Below are positions 1-9,093 of a stretch of 64,000 nt of DNA, one piece after another. Origin of the DNA: Kushneria aurantia DSM 21353 (lineage in GTDB: Bacteria; Pseudomonadota; Gammaproteobacteria; Pseudomonadales; Halomonadaceae); the NCBI RefSeq assembly GCF_000382245.1, contig NZ_KB907869.1, positions 62,001 through 126,000 on the forward strand, in the 5' to 3' direction. Made by a program: the position numbers and the translations under genes. The stretch's first letter is position 1; each line of letters begins with the position of its first letter. Below the pieces are notes generated by a model. That model saw nothing but the letters and a program-made list of their open reading frames with translations, was not told the origin of the DNA and searched no databases.

Positions 1-267
1 GCGACGCTGGAGTCCGAACGTCAGCGCCAGCCCCAGTGCCAGCGTCGCCAGCGAACCCAGCCCGTAGGCGAGCAGATAATGGCCGTTAAACATCTCGTCC
101 AGTGGCTGCTCGCTCAGGGCGTGAATGATCAGTGCCGGCAGGGCGAAGTTGATCACGAAACGCCCCATGCCGCGGATGTGTTCGGCCTGCACGATCGCGC
201 CTCTGGCGGCCAGCCAGCCCAGCGCCATCAGCAGAAAGATGGGAGCGGTAATAGCAAGTACGGCCAG
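1..267 (-). CDS. AEC-family transporter, N-terminal part (runs off the window)
   Basis: The minus-strand reading gives AVLAITAPIFLLMALGWLAA followed by a second hydrophobic stretch (FALPALIIHAL) and a third (LLAYGLGSLATLALGLALTF). This is the start of an AEC (auxin efflux carrier / malate permease type) inner-membrane transporter; the rest lies left of position 1. The start is odd: an in-frame TGA sits at 276-274 and no ATG, GTG or TTG exists at the expected N-terminus. A CTG at 267-265 is 9 nt after a GGAG at 280-277 and is used here; the first in-frame ATG is at 228. Alternatively the GTG at 277 is the true start and one extra base shifts the frame. The family is fairly sure; the substrate (malate, auxin-like or other anion) cannot be told. 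Confidence 0.7.
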   Translation of the reverse strand, partial: MAVLAITAPIFLLMALGWLAARGAIVQAEHIRGMGRFVINFALPALIIHALSEQPLDEMFNGHYLLAYGLGSLATLALGLALTFGLQRR

Positions 268-404
268 GGCGAATCACTCCGTAGGTAGACAGGAAATAGA
301 AGAGTTTGTACGCACGAGCGGTGCCACGGCAAAAACTGCCGGGGTTGTATTACAGCGCTGGCGCCGTCATACAGTTCCCATATTCTCGATCAGAGGTGAT
401 GGCT

Positions 405-1448
405 ATGCGCGCACGTCCGATATCACACGGCACCCTCGAGTGTTTCCCGGCGGGCCTTGTCGACGACAGCGGCGAGCCGGTCCATGCCGAGGTGTCGGCG
501 GTGGTGTATGACGGCAAGCGGCTGATTCTGGGCAGCGACAAGCCGATACCGGGCGAAGGACGCTCCTCGGTATTCTCCGTCGATATCGACGACGAAGGCC
601 GGCCGCACCCGGAGACGCTGGGTTATTATACCCAACCGCTGATCCGCAGTGCGATCAAGTACGAGGATTTCGCTCTCACCGCCGATGGCCGCCACGTGCT
701 GGCGACCACCGGCTTCGATCGTATCAGCGATCGGGACCATTCGCTCAACGCCTACAACCACCTGCTGATCTGGCCGCTGGGCGATCCCGACCGGGTGCAG
801 GTGGTCGACCCTGACCCGCGCGACAACGTCGAGGGATCGCTGGAGCTGCGCCAGCGGCTGACGGCCGCCATTGGCGTGCCCTACTACAAGATCGAGGGGC
901 TGGCGGCGATCCCGGGCGAGCGCGACGACGGCATGCTGCTGTTCGGCGTGCGCGAACAGGGCCAGCATTTCGATGACTTCGAATACGTCTGCCGCGTGGT
1001 AGGCGCGCATTACCGCGTCAACGACAGCGGCGCACTGATATTTACCGACGATCTGCGCGAGGTCTATCGTTTCGACCCGGGCGAATTCGACGCGGTCGAG
1101 CACGTCTGCGGGCTCTCCAGCCTCGAATATGACCCCTATAATCATCGTCTCTATCTGATGACCAGTTTCGAAAACGAGAGCGAAGGGCTCGACAGCATTG
1201 GCGGCTATCTATGGCTTTTAAGCCTCGAGGCGTTCGCTCGCGGCGAGGCGCCGGCGCTGGTCGAGGATGACGAGGGCAATACCCTGGTGTTCGAGCACAA
1301 GTCGGAGGGACTGGCGGTGCTCGATCGTGATCGGCTGTTCGTCGCCTACGACAACGACCGCGAGCTGGCGCTGGGGTCGGTCGACGGCGATCGCGACGAG
1401 AAGCACGCCTGCGAAGCCCCCTGGACGCTGTTGAAAATGGTCGAGTAG
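405..1448 (+). CDS. Conserved hypothetical protein, 347 aa
   Basis: I do not recognise the family. The open frame begins upstream, but the ATG at 405 is 8 nt after AGAGG (392-396), so the protein is taken to begin MRARPISHGTLE; an ATG at 399 is the alternative. The product is acidic, without signal peptide or membrane segment, so probably cytoplasmic. It has repeated short strand-like units such as KRLILGSDKPIPG, DGRHVLATTGFDRIS, GMLLFGVREQG and DRLFVAYDNDRELALG, spaced as in a beta-propeller; that fold is only an inference. It lies divergent from the AEC transporter gene and 42 nt before the glutaredoxin-like gene on the same strand, so the two may be cotranscribed. Confidence 0.6.
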   Translation: MRARPISHGTLECFPAGLVDDSGEPVHAEVSAVVYDGKRLILGSDKPIPGEGRSSVFSVDIDDEGRPHPETLGYYTQPLIRSAIKYEDFALTADGRHVLATTGFDRISDRDHSLNAYNHLLIWPLGDPDRVQVVDPDPRDNVEGSLELRQRLTAAIGVPYYKIEGLAAIPGERDDGMLLFGVREQGQHFDDFEYVCRVVGAHYRVNDSGALIFTDDLREVYRFDPGEFDAVEHVCGLSSLEYDPYNHRLYLMTSFENESEGLDSIGGYLWLLSLEAFARGEAPALVEDDEGNTLVFEHKSEGLAVLDRDRLFVAYDNDRELALGSVDGDRDEKHACEAPWTLLKMVE

Positions 1449-1490
1449 GGCGTCGCCCCTCGGCAGTTTCGAGAATTGTGGAGTTTGATT

Positions 1491-1892
1491 ATGGGTACAG
1501 TCACACGAACCTTTTTCCGCGGCGTGCGCAGCGCGTTGACGCCCGCCATGCTGGCTTTTGACCGCTTCGGCAAGCCGACACCAGTGGAGCGCTCCGCCGA
1601 GGCGCAGGCGGAAGTCGACCGCGCCTGTCAGGATCTGACGCTCTATCAGTTTCGTACCTGCCCCTTCTGCGTGAAGGTGCGCCACGAAATCCATCGCCTG
1701 GCGCTGCCGATCGCGCTGCGCGATACCCGCGAGGATCCGGCTGCCAAAGAGGCGTTGCAGGCCGGTGGCGGGCGCACCATGGTGCCCTGTTTGGCGATCG
1801 CCGGTGAGGGCAGCGAAACCCGCTGGCTCTACGAGTCGGAGGAGATCAAGCGCTACCTGCGCCATCGCTTCGAGCCGGCGTCGACGGGATAA
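1491..1892 (+). CDS. Glutaredoxin-like / GST N-terminal domain protein
   Basis: A 133-aa protein with an N-terminal helix of about 40 residues and then a thioredoxin-fold domain containing LYQFRTCPFCVKVRHEIHRL. CPFC is the dithiol redox site of glutaredoxins and of GST N-terminal domains; later TMVPCLAI supplies the cis-Pro loop and YESEEIKRYL the glutathione-binding end of the fold. It probably reduces disulfides or mixed glutathione disulfides in the cytoplasm. The ATG at 1491 follows GGAG (about 1480), and is preferred to an upstream in-frame ATG. The protein is longer at the N-terminus than classical glutaredoxin (about 85 aa), which fits the glutathione S-transferase N-terminal domain family often found in marine gammaproteobacteria. 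The function is inferred from the motif only. Confidence 0.8.
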   Translation: MGTVTRTFFRGVRSALTPAMLAFDRFGKPTPVERSAEAQAEVDRACQDLTLYQFRTCPFCVKVRHEIHRLALPIALRDTREDPAAKEALQAGGGRTMVPCLAIAGEGSETRWLYESEEIKRYLRHRFEPASTG

Positions 1893-1923
1893 GGCAGGTC
1901 CGGTCAGAGGGTTTCTCGGGGCC

Positions 1924-2178
1924 TCAGTAGTGGTATCGCAGCTGCGCGATAAGCAGAGCATCATCCGTGACCTTGTAGACCATGCGATGCTCTTCGTTGA
2001 TGCGACGCGACCAGTAGCCGGCAAGGCTGTGTTTGAGAGGCTCGGGCTTGCCGACACCTTCGAAGGGTTCCCGACGGATCTCCTTGAGCAGTTTGTTGAT
2101 CCGCTCGAGGAGTTTTCTGTCGTTTTTTTGCCAGTATAAGTAGTCTTCCCACGCGTTTTCGGAGAAGACCAGCTTCAT
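1924..2178 (-). CDS. yoeB: YoeB toxin (ribosome-dependent mRNA endonuclease)
   Basis: An 84-aa protein almost collinear with E. coli YoeB. It keeps the blocks YLYWQ, GKPEPLKH, WSRRI, EEHR and the C-terminal RYHY. The catalytic set known for YoeB is present: Glu46, Arg65, His83 and Tyr84. YoeB binds the ribosomal A site and cleaves the mRNA being translated when the antitoxin is degraded. The gene overlaps the yefM antitoxin gene by 4 nt (ATGA, 2175-2178), so the two are translationally coupled. Nothing suggests inactivation. The pair is an accessory stability or stress module in otherwise core sequence. Confidence 0.96.
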   Translation of the reverse strand: MKLVFSENAWEDYLYWQKNDRKLLERINKLLKEIRREPFEGVGKPEPLKHSLAGYWSRRINEEHRMVYKVTDDALLIAQLRYHY

Positions 2179-2426
2179 TCGGGAAATTCCCTTTCCTGCC
2201 CACCACCGGCCTCCAGTTCGGCTACGGATTGCATTAGACGACGGGCGTTCTCCGGGGCGCGCAAGAGATAGCTGGTCTCCTGAAGCGCTTCATAATCTTC
2301 CAGAGAGATCATGACCACGGATTGCGCCCTGCTACGAGTGATGATTACGGGCGCGTGATCTTCACACACCTGCGCCATGGTTTTGGACAGGTGGGTTCTG
2401 GCGGCGGTATAGCTGATAGCGTCCAT
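2175..2426 (-). CDS. yefM: YefM antitoxin
   Basis: An 83-aa Phd/YefM-fold protein beginning MDAISYTAARTHLSKTM. The N-terminal part is the DNA-binding dimer domain. The middle (VIITRSRAQSVVMISLEDYEAL) is typical of YefM, and the acidic C-terminal tail (after about residue 55) is the flexible toxin-neutralising segment. It binds YoeB and, with it, represses its own promoter. The start codon at 2426 lies 8 bp from a TGTACA-centred inverted repeat (2434-2461) that I take as its operator. The order antitoxin then toxin with a 4-nt overlap is the standard one. Confidence 0.96.
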   Translation of the reverse strand: MDAISYTAARTHLSKTMAQVCEDHAPVIITRSRAQSVVMISLEDYEALQETSYLLRAPENARRLMQSVAELEAGGGQEREFPE

Positions 2427-2433
2427 GTTCTTT

Positions 2434-2461
2434 CCTGTACATAAAATTGTTCATGTACAGG
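2434..2461 (-). promoter_or_regulatory. yefM: YefM-YoeB operator: paired TGTACA palindromes
   Basis: The arms CCTGTACAT (2434-2442) and ATGTACAGG (2453-2461) form a perfect 9-bp inverted repeat around a 10-bp A+T-rich spacer. Each arm itself contains the 6-bp palindrome TGTACA. E. coli YefM-YoeB is known to bind adjacent palindromes with exactly this core. The repeats sit immediately upstream of yefM (start 2426), where they would overlap the promoter or the transcript start. I do not assign -10/-35 hexamers. Confidence 0.8.
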
Positions 2462-2527
2462 ATATGGTACGTTGGTGGTTTTGACAACGCTATACCGGGC
2501 CCGGGGTTAAAAATGGGCCGGATACAA

Positions 2528-2559
2528 GCGTGCCGGTCAGCCTTGACTGACCGGCACGC
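2528..2559 (-). terminator. Strong stem-loop, probable thiC terminator
   Basis: A perfect 13-bp inverted repeat (2528-2540 with 2547-2559, arms GCGTGCCGGTCAG and its complement) closes a 6-nt loop. It lies 56 bp beyond the thiC stop codon and before the divergent yefM operator. No T-run follows on the minus strand, so termination by this hairpin alone is uncertain, but its strength and position suggest an end-of-transcript structure insulating thiC from yefM-yoeB. Confidence 0.55.
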
Positions 2560-2614
2560 CTTTCGCTTCGGGATTGGCTTTATTAGCGGCGAGTGCTGCT
2601 ATCGCATCACCGGG

Positions 2615-4546
<1,932 letters not shown>

Positions 4547-4638
4547 TCAGGCCGGCGCACAGCGTAGGTGGGGCAGGGGGATGAACGGCAACAAGGCGGT
4601 GCTGCGAAGTGCCCTTCGGGTAATACACCCTGCGCTTG

Positions 4639-4740
4639 AGTCCCTACGCCGGTACTAGCCGGATCAGGTTCTGCGGGATCCAGCCTGGCGCCTCGGAAAA
4701 AGCGCATGCTGATCTCAGCCGGTTCCACCGGCACCCCGTC
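4639..4740 (-). promoter_or_regulatory. TPP riboswitch (thi-box) upstream of thiC
   Basis: On the minus strand the element reads GGGGTGCC, then GGCTGAGATC (CTGAGA at 4718-4713), a variable arm, then AACCTGATC (4670-4662) and GGCGTAGGGA (4650-4641). These are the conserved pieces of the TPP aptamer in the right order and spacing. The aptamer senses thiamine pyrophosphate in the thiC 5' leader. About 115 nt separate the aptamer from the thiC start and hold the expression platform; I could not tell whether it works by termination or by hiding the ribosome-binding site. Confidence 0.95.
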
Positions 4741-4799
4741 AAGCGTTGACGCGCCTGCTCGGCGCGCGATGGTCAGTCTGCGGTAGCTGTCGTGAGGGG

Positions 4800-5324
4800 T
4801 CAAGCAGAGGCAGGGGCAGCAGGAGTGGTCGGGTCCAGAGAGAGGAGGGCGCCCCGTTCAAAATCGAGCAGCGCCCGCTTGCGCTCGATGCCGCCGGCAT
4901 AGCCGGTCAGCTGGCCCTTGCCGCCCACCACGCGGTGGCAGGGGACCATCAGGGTCAGCGGGTTGCGCCCTACCGCGCCACCCACCGCGCGTGCTGCACC
5001 CGGTGCCAGCTGCAGCCGCTGTGCCAGCTCGCCGTAGCTCAGCCTTTGGCCATAGCCGATCTCGCTCAGCGCCTGCCACACACGCTGCTGAAAGTCGCTG
5101 CCGACAGGCGCCAGCGGCAGATCGAAATCTCGTCGACGGCCGGCGAACCAGTCCTCGAGCTGACGCTGCGCCTCACGCAGCAGAGCGTCGTCTTGGCTGG
5201 CGATCGGCTTCTCCATGCGCGGCAGGAAGCGCTGATCGTGGAAGTAGAGGCCTCTCAGGGCGTCGCCCTCGGCGCACAGCAGCATGGCGCCGAGGGGAGA
5301 GTCGATACGGGCGTGGCGAATCAT
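4800..5324 (-). CDS. ogt: Methylated-DNA--protein-cysteine methyltransferase
   Basis: A 174-aa suicide DNA-repair protein that takes the alkyl group from O6-alkylguanine (and O4-alkylthymine) onto its own cysteine. The active site LMVPCHRVVG is present with Cys129. The N-terminal ribonuclease-like domain ends near residue 70, and the helix-turn-helix part includes VWQALSEIGYGQRLSYGELA. The start at 5324 (MIRHARIDSPLG) is chosen over an upstream in-frame start because it overlaps the stop of the preceding Ada/AlkA gene by 4 nt (ATGA), which gives translational coupling. The pair is an alkylation-damage operon; the methyltransferase is separate here instead of being fused to the Ada domain. Confidence 0.95.
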   Translation of the reverse strand: MIRHARIDSPLGAMLLCAEGDALRGLYFHDQRFLPRMEKPIASQDDALLREAQRQLEDWFAGRRRDFDLPLAPVGSDFQQRVWQALSEIGYGQRLSYGELAQRLQLAPGAARAVGGAVGRNPLTLMVPCHRVVGGKGQLTGYAGGIERKRALLDFERGALLSLDPTTPAAPASA

Positions 5325-6808
5325 GAGCGGGTCTCCGCAGCACAATGGGTTGAAACGGGTGTCGGTTCGGTGGCCCGATGCCAGAGCCGCATGGCGGCGT
5401 AGGCGCGCCACGGCGACCAGTCGGCAGGGTCCGTCGCCGGGCCGAGGGCGTCGACGCAGCGGCGCAGTACCAGATCGCCCGCCGGCCAGGCGTCGGGCCA
5501 GTCCAGGGCGCGCATGGCAACCATCTGTGCGCTCCAGTCGCCAATGCCGGGGATCGCCTGCAGGGCGCTCAGTGTGGCGTCGAGCGGCGCTTCGGGCGTC
5601 AGTCTCAGAGCACCGTCGCTGACGGCGCGGGCAAGGTGGCAGATCGCCCGCGCCTTCATCCGCGTCAGCCCCAGTTCGGTCAGCGCGTCCGCAGCCACGC
5701 CGGCAAGGCGGGTGGCGGTGGGGAAGGCGTGGCTCAGCCCGGCCGGCGCCGCGGGATCCTCGAGGGCGTCGCCATGCGCCTGCACCAGCCGCGCCAGCAG
5801 AGTACGGGCGTGTTCCAGCGAGATCACCTGACCGACAACGGTGCGCACCGCGACTTCGAAACCGTCGGCGCCGCCCGGGACGCGAATGCCGGCCGTGCTG
5901 GTCAGCGTGCTCAGATGGGCGTCGATCAAATCGATGCGGGCGTCGAGGTCGAAAAGCCGGTGCGCCAGGCGCAGATAGTCGAGGCTGCGCGCCGCCTGGT
6001 GGGCGGGAAGCGTCAGATGCAGGGCGTAGCCCTGGGCGGCGGGGGCGGTATTCAGCCAGCCGAGCGAGCCGTCGGGATGGCGAATCACCCGAGCGTAGCC
6101 CTGATCATCGGTCAGCCGTTCGACGCCGGTGATGGCGCGCCGGCCGAGAAAGTCGCGCAGCGCCGACCAGGCCAGCGGCGGGCGATAGCTCGCCTGCAGC
6201 GTCATCGTGGTGGCGCCGCGCGATGCCGGCGACTCACGCCGCAGTCGGCTCGGCGGTATGCCGTAACGCTTGAGAAACAGCGCGTTGAAGCGGCGCAGGC
6301 TGCCAAAGCCGGCGAGTGCCGCCACCTCGGTGATCGGCAGGGGCGTATCGGCCAGCAGCCTTCTGGCGGTCAGTAGCCGTTGGGTCAGCGCCCAGGCCTG
6401 TGGCGATACACCGTAGACCCGTTGAAACAGCCGCCGTAGATGGCGCGGCGAGACACCGATGTGCCGGGCCAGCTCGACCAGACTGCCGCGCTCCAGCGCC
6501 CCCTGGTCGATGGCCTGCGCCGCCGCCTCGGCCAACTGGCCGTTGAGATCGCCACTGGGTAGCCTGCCGATGACCGCGGCGGCCCGTTCCGGACGGCAGC
6601 GCAGGCAGGGACGAAAGCCGGCCTGTTCCGCCTGGGCGGGGTGATCGAAAAAGCGGCAGTTCTCCGCCCTGGGCTTGCGCGCCGGACACACCGGCCGGCA
6701 GTAGATGCCGGTGGTTGCGACACCCACCACGAAGCGTCCGTCGAAGCGGGCGTCGCGGGCGAGACAGGCGCGATAGCGCAGGGATGAGTCGGTATCGGGA
6801 GTGGTCAT
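5321..6808 (-). CDS. Ada-like regulatory domain fused to AlkA 3-methyladenine DNA glycosylase
   Basis: A 495-aa fusion. Residues about 1-75 are the Ada zinc domain with the four metal cysteines Cys37, Cys41, Cys68 and Cys71, one of which in Ada accepts methyl from phosphotriesters. Residues about 85-185 are an AraC-type helix-turn-helix region (HIGVSPRHLRRLFQRVYGVS and a second helix pair). Residues about 200-490 are AlkA, with the helix-hairpin-helix AIPGIGDWSAQMVAMRAL and the catalytic Asp445 in AGDLVL. It probably excises 3-methylpurines and also activates its own operon after methylation. The downstream ogt gene overlaps by 4 nt. The fusion is known in Gram-negative genomes, so it is not novel, but it links sensing and base excision in one chain. 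Confidence 0.94.
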   Translation of the reverse strand: MTTPDTDSSLRYRACLARDARFDGRFVVGVATTGIYCRPVCPARKPRAENCRFFDHPAQAEQAGFRPCLRCRPERAAAVIGRLPSGDLNGQLAEAAAQAIDQGALERGSLVELARHIGVSPRHLRRLFQRVYGVSPQAWALTQRLLTARRLLADTPLPITEVAALAGFGSLRRFNALFLKRYGIPPSRLRRESPASRGATTMTLQASYRPPLAWSALRDFLGRRAITGVERLTDDQGYARVIRHPDGSLGWLNTAPAAQGYALHLTLPAHQAARSLDYLRLAHRLFDLDARIDLIDAHLSTLTSTAGIRVPGGADGFEVAVRTVVGQVISLEHARTLLARLVQAHGDALEDPAAPAGLSHAFPTATRLAGVAADALTELGLTRMKARAICHLARAVSDGALRLTPEAPLDATLSALQAIPGIGDWSAQMVAMRALDWPDAWPAGDLVLRRCVDALGPATDPADWSPWRAYAAMRLWHRATEPTPVSTHCAAETRS

Positions 6809-7013
6809 GACACCACCATACCCTATCCATGTCTCGCCGACCGGACGCTATCGGCCAGCGAATCAGCGCCCGGCGTCGAGGCCCATCTGCCAGAAGTCGA
6901 TCTCCAGCCTGGTGGCGTCGCGAATCGCGACCGTAACGATGGCGAGCAGGAGGAGGGCGCCAGGCCCTATAATGACGCCATCGCAGTATTGGATTGTGGC
7001 GCGAGGAGGAGAG

Positions 7014-8258
7014 ATGTCGGGCGGCAGGGATGGAGTGGCAACGCCCTCGCAGAAGCGAAGCGACAGCGGCGGGCAGCAGGGTGACTACATCGAGCGCGGT
7101 ATGCCGGGCTATCGTCCCACCATGATGGCGCTTTTTCTGGGCGCCTTTTCCACCTTTGCGCTGCTCTACTGCGTGCAGCCCATGCTGCCGATTCTCTCCG
7201 CGGCGTTCGGCATTGATCCGGCCCGCACCAGTTTGGCGCTGTCGATGTCGACCGCGCTGCTGGCGGTGGGGCTGCTCGTCACCGGTCCGGTTTCCGATGC
7301 GCTGGGACGCAAGCCGATGATGACGCTGTCGCTGCTGCTGGCATCCGGCTTTACGCTGGCCGCCGCCGCCATGCCGCAGTGGGGTGGCGTACTGGTGATG
7401 CGTGCACTGGCCGGGCTCTCCATGGCGGGGCTGTGCGGCGTGGCGATGGCCTATCTCAACGAGGAGATCGATCCGCGTTTCGTGGGCGTGTCGATGGGGC
7501 TCTACATCGCCGGCAATGCCATCGGCGGGATGAGCGGGCGCCTGATCAGCGGCGTGCTGGTCGACTTCGTCAGCTGGCGCGTTACCCTCACCGTGATGGG
7601 CGTGATTGCCCTGCTGTCAGCGATCGCCTTCATGAAGATGCTGCCGCCGTCGCGCCATTTCGAACCGCGCGCGCTGAGCCCGGCCAACCTGCTCGAGGCC
7701 TGGCGGCTGCACTTTCGCGATCCCGGCCTGCCGCTGCTGTTTCTGGAAGCCTTCCTGCTGATGGGCGGTTTCGTGACCCTTTTCAATTACATCGTCTACC
7801 GGCTGCTGGAGGCGCCCTATCATTTTAGCCAGACGGTGATCGGGCTTTTATCGGTGGTTTATCTTGCTGGCGTCTACAGCTCCGGCTGGGCCGGCTCGCT
7901 GGCCGATCGGTTGGGACGGCCGCGCGTGTTCTGGATCTTCGTGCTGGTGATGCTGGCGGGGCTTTTGCTGACCCTGGCCTCGCCGACGGCGCTGATCCTG
8001 ATCGGCATGCTGGTGTTCACCTTCGGCTTCTTTGCCGCCCACTCTCTCGCCAGCGCCTGGGTGGGGCAGCGCGCTCGCTACGCCCGCGGCCAGGCGTCGT
8101 CGCTCTATCTGTTCAGCTACTACCTGGGCTCGAGCCTCGCCGGCACGCTGGGCGGGCTTTTCTGGTACCGCTGGGCGTGGCCCGGCGTGGTCGCTTTCAT
8201 CGCTGCGCTGTTGGTGCTTGCCCTTGTGATCGGCCTGCGCCTGCGGCGACTGGCGTAA
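7014..8258 (+). CDS. MFS transporter, YnfM/AraJ-like
   Basis: A 414-aa inner-membrane protein with about 12 hydrophobic segments. The motif-A loop between segments 2 and 3 reads GPVSDALGRKP and its duplicate in the second half reads GSLADRLGRPR, as in drug:proton antiporters of the YnfM type. About 27 hydrophilic residues precede the first segment. The ATG at 7014 sits after GAGGAGGAGAG, a strong ribosome-binding site; the frame stays open upstream but overlaps the divergent Ada/AlkA gene. A perfect TATAAT lies at 6968-6973, without a good -35 at 17 bp. The substrate is unknown. It is divergent from the alkylation-repair operon and separated by about 205 bp. Confidence 0.88.
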   Translation: MSGGRDGVATPSQKRSDSGGQQGDYIERGMPGYRPTMMALFLGAFSTFALLYCVQPMLPILSAAFGIDPARTSLALSMSTALLAVGLLVTGPVSDALGRKPMMTLSLLLASGFTLAAAAMPQWGGVLVMRALAGLSMAGLCGVAMAYLNEEIDPRFVGVSMGLYIAGNAIGGMSGRLISGVLVDFVSWRVTLTVMGVIALLSAIAFMKMLPPSRHFEPRALSPANLLEAWRLHFRDPGLPLLFLEAFLLMGGFVTLFNYIVYRLLEAPYHFSQTVIGLLSVVYLAGVYSSGWAGSLADRLGRPRVFWIFVLVMLAGLLLTLASPTALILIGMLVFTFGFFAAHSLASAWVGQRARYARGQASSLYLFSYYLGSSLAGTLGGLFWYRWAWPGVVAFIAALLVLALVIGLRLRRLA

Positions 8259-8295
8259 GCGGGCTGATGTGACCGTCCGTGCGGTTGAGGCGATG

Positions 8296-8328
8296 ATAAA
8301 AAGCGTCATCCGCTACCACGAATGACGC
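8296..8328 (-). terminator. Rho-independent terminator for the DUF4870-type gene
   Basis: Read on the minus strand, a 7-bp stem (GCGTCAT at 8328-8322 pairing with 8309-8303) with a 12-nt loop is followed by TTTTTAT. It lies 30 bp past the stop of the 8358-8744 gene. The converging MFS gene ends at 8258, so read-through from either side could be blocked here. Confidence 0.6.
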
Positions 8329-8357
8329 ATATCGGCGGCCTGCTTATGGCAGTCTGC

Positions 8358-8744
8358 TCACCAGAGCCAGGAGCCCGGGTTGCGCGGTGCGGTTTTCTCC
8401 TGCAGCGCCTTGAAGCCGATAACACAGCGCACAATGATCCACACCGCCAGCAGCACAACCAGCGGAAAACCGATCAGTACAAAGATCAGAATCAACGCGA
8501 TGACGCTGTATAAAAAACCGATCCAGAAAGTGCGCACCTGATAGCGGTAGTGCTCATCGAGCCATGCAGGGCCCTTGCCCTGATAGACATAGGCGATGAT
8601 GACGCCGACGATAGTGGTCACCCCACCGGTAAAAAAACCGGCAATGTAGAGGCCGTAGACGACCAGCGGCATGGTCGTGTCGACCTGCTGTGGTGGCTGG
8701 CCGGATGGCTGCGGCTGGGGTGAAACGTCCGAATCTGAACTCAT
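8358..8744 (-). CDS. DUF4870-type small membrane protein
   Basis: A 128-aa protein with a Pro/Gln-rich N-terminal tail of about 24 residues, then three hydrophobic segments: PLVVYGLYIAGFFTGG, an IVGVIIAYVY segment, and a long SVIALILIFVLIGFPLVVLL stretch. The motif WLDEHYRYQVRTFWIG between segments 2 and 3 is the typical block of this DUF4870-like family of uncharacterised inner-membrane proteins. GGAGGGAAA before the ATG at 8744 supports the start. It stands alone, with its own terminator downstream. I cannot assign a role. Confidence 0.8.
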   Translation of the reverse strand: MSSDSDVSPQPQPSGQPPQQVDTTMPLVVYGLYIAGFFTGGVTTIVGVIIAYVYQGKGPAWLDEHYRYQVRTFWIGFLYSVIALILIFVLIGFPLVVLLAVWIIVRCVIGFKALQEKTAPRNPGSWLW

Positions 8745-8840
8745 TTTCCCTCCGAATTGATCCTGATGGTTTCTATTTGATCGCTTATGGCCCTGCCAAC
8801 GGGCCCTGTCAGGCCGGCGCTGTGGCAGGGTTGCCGCCGC

Positions 8841-8893
8841 AGGCGGCCCGTCGGGTACCCGCCAGGGATGGCCGGGTACAAAAAATCGCCGGG
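8841..8893. repeat. 53-bp REP-like repeat, copy 1
   Basis: This 53-bp unit is repeated perfectly at 8912-8964. It contains an inverted repeat GTACCCG...CGGGTAC with an 11-nt loop (8855-8879) and ends in an A-run plus TCGC. In this copy only, AAAAATCGC pairs with GCGATTTTT (8882-8903) to form a second hairpin with a T-run on either strand, which could act as a bidirectional terminator. The unit lies in the 349-bp gap between the divergent DUF4870-type and yajQ genes. Open frames across it are products of the repeat, not genes. Confidence 0.8.
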
Positions 8894-8911
8894 AGCGATT
8901 TTTGACGCCGT

Positions 8912-8964
8912 AGGCGGCCCGTCGGGTACCCGCCAGGGATGGCCGGGTACAAAAAATCGCCGGG
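8912..8964. repeat. 53-bp REP-like repeat, copy 2
   Basis: Perfect direct copy of 8841-8893, spaced 71 bp start to start. It keeps the GTACCCG/CGGGTAC hairpin but not the following GCGATTTTT arm. The tandem arrangement resembles the REP/BIME-like elements scattered between genes in gammaproteobacteria. The remainder of this gap (8745-8840 and 8965-9093) shows no gene; it should hold the promoters of the two divergent flanking genes. Confidence 0.8.
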
Positions 8965-9093
8965 TCGGCTATTCGGCAGTTGGATTTTGCCGTATTTTCT
9001 CCCCGATCGCACCCCGGGATCGATCAGTGCCGGGACCTTCGTTGCGGCGCTGATCGCGCCCCGTAGTCTTTCAATACCAGGGGGGGAAGGGCC

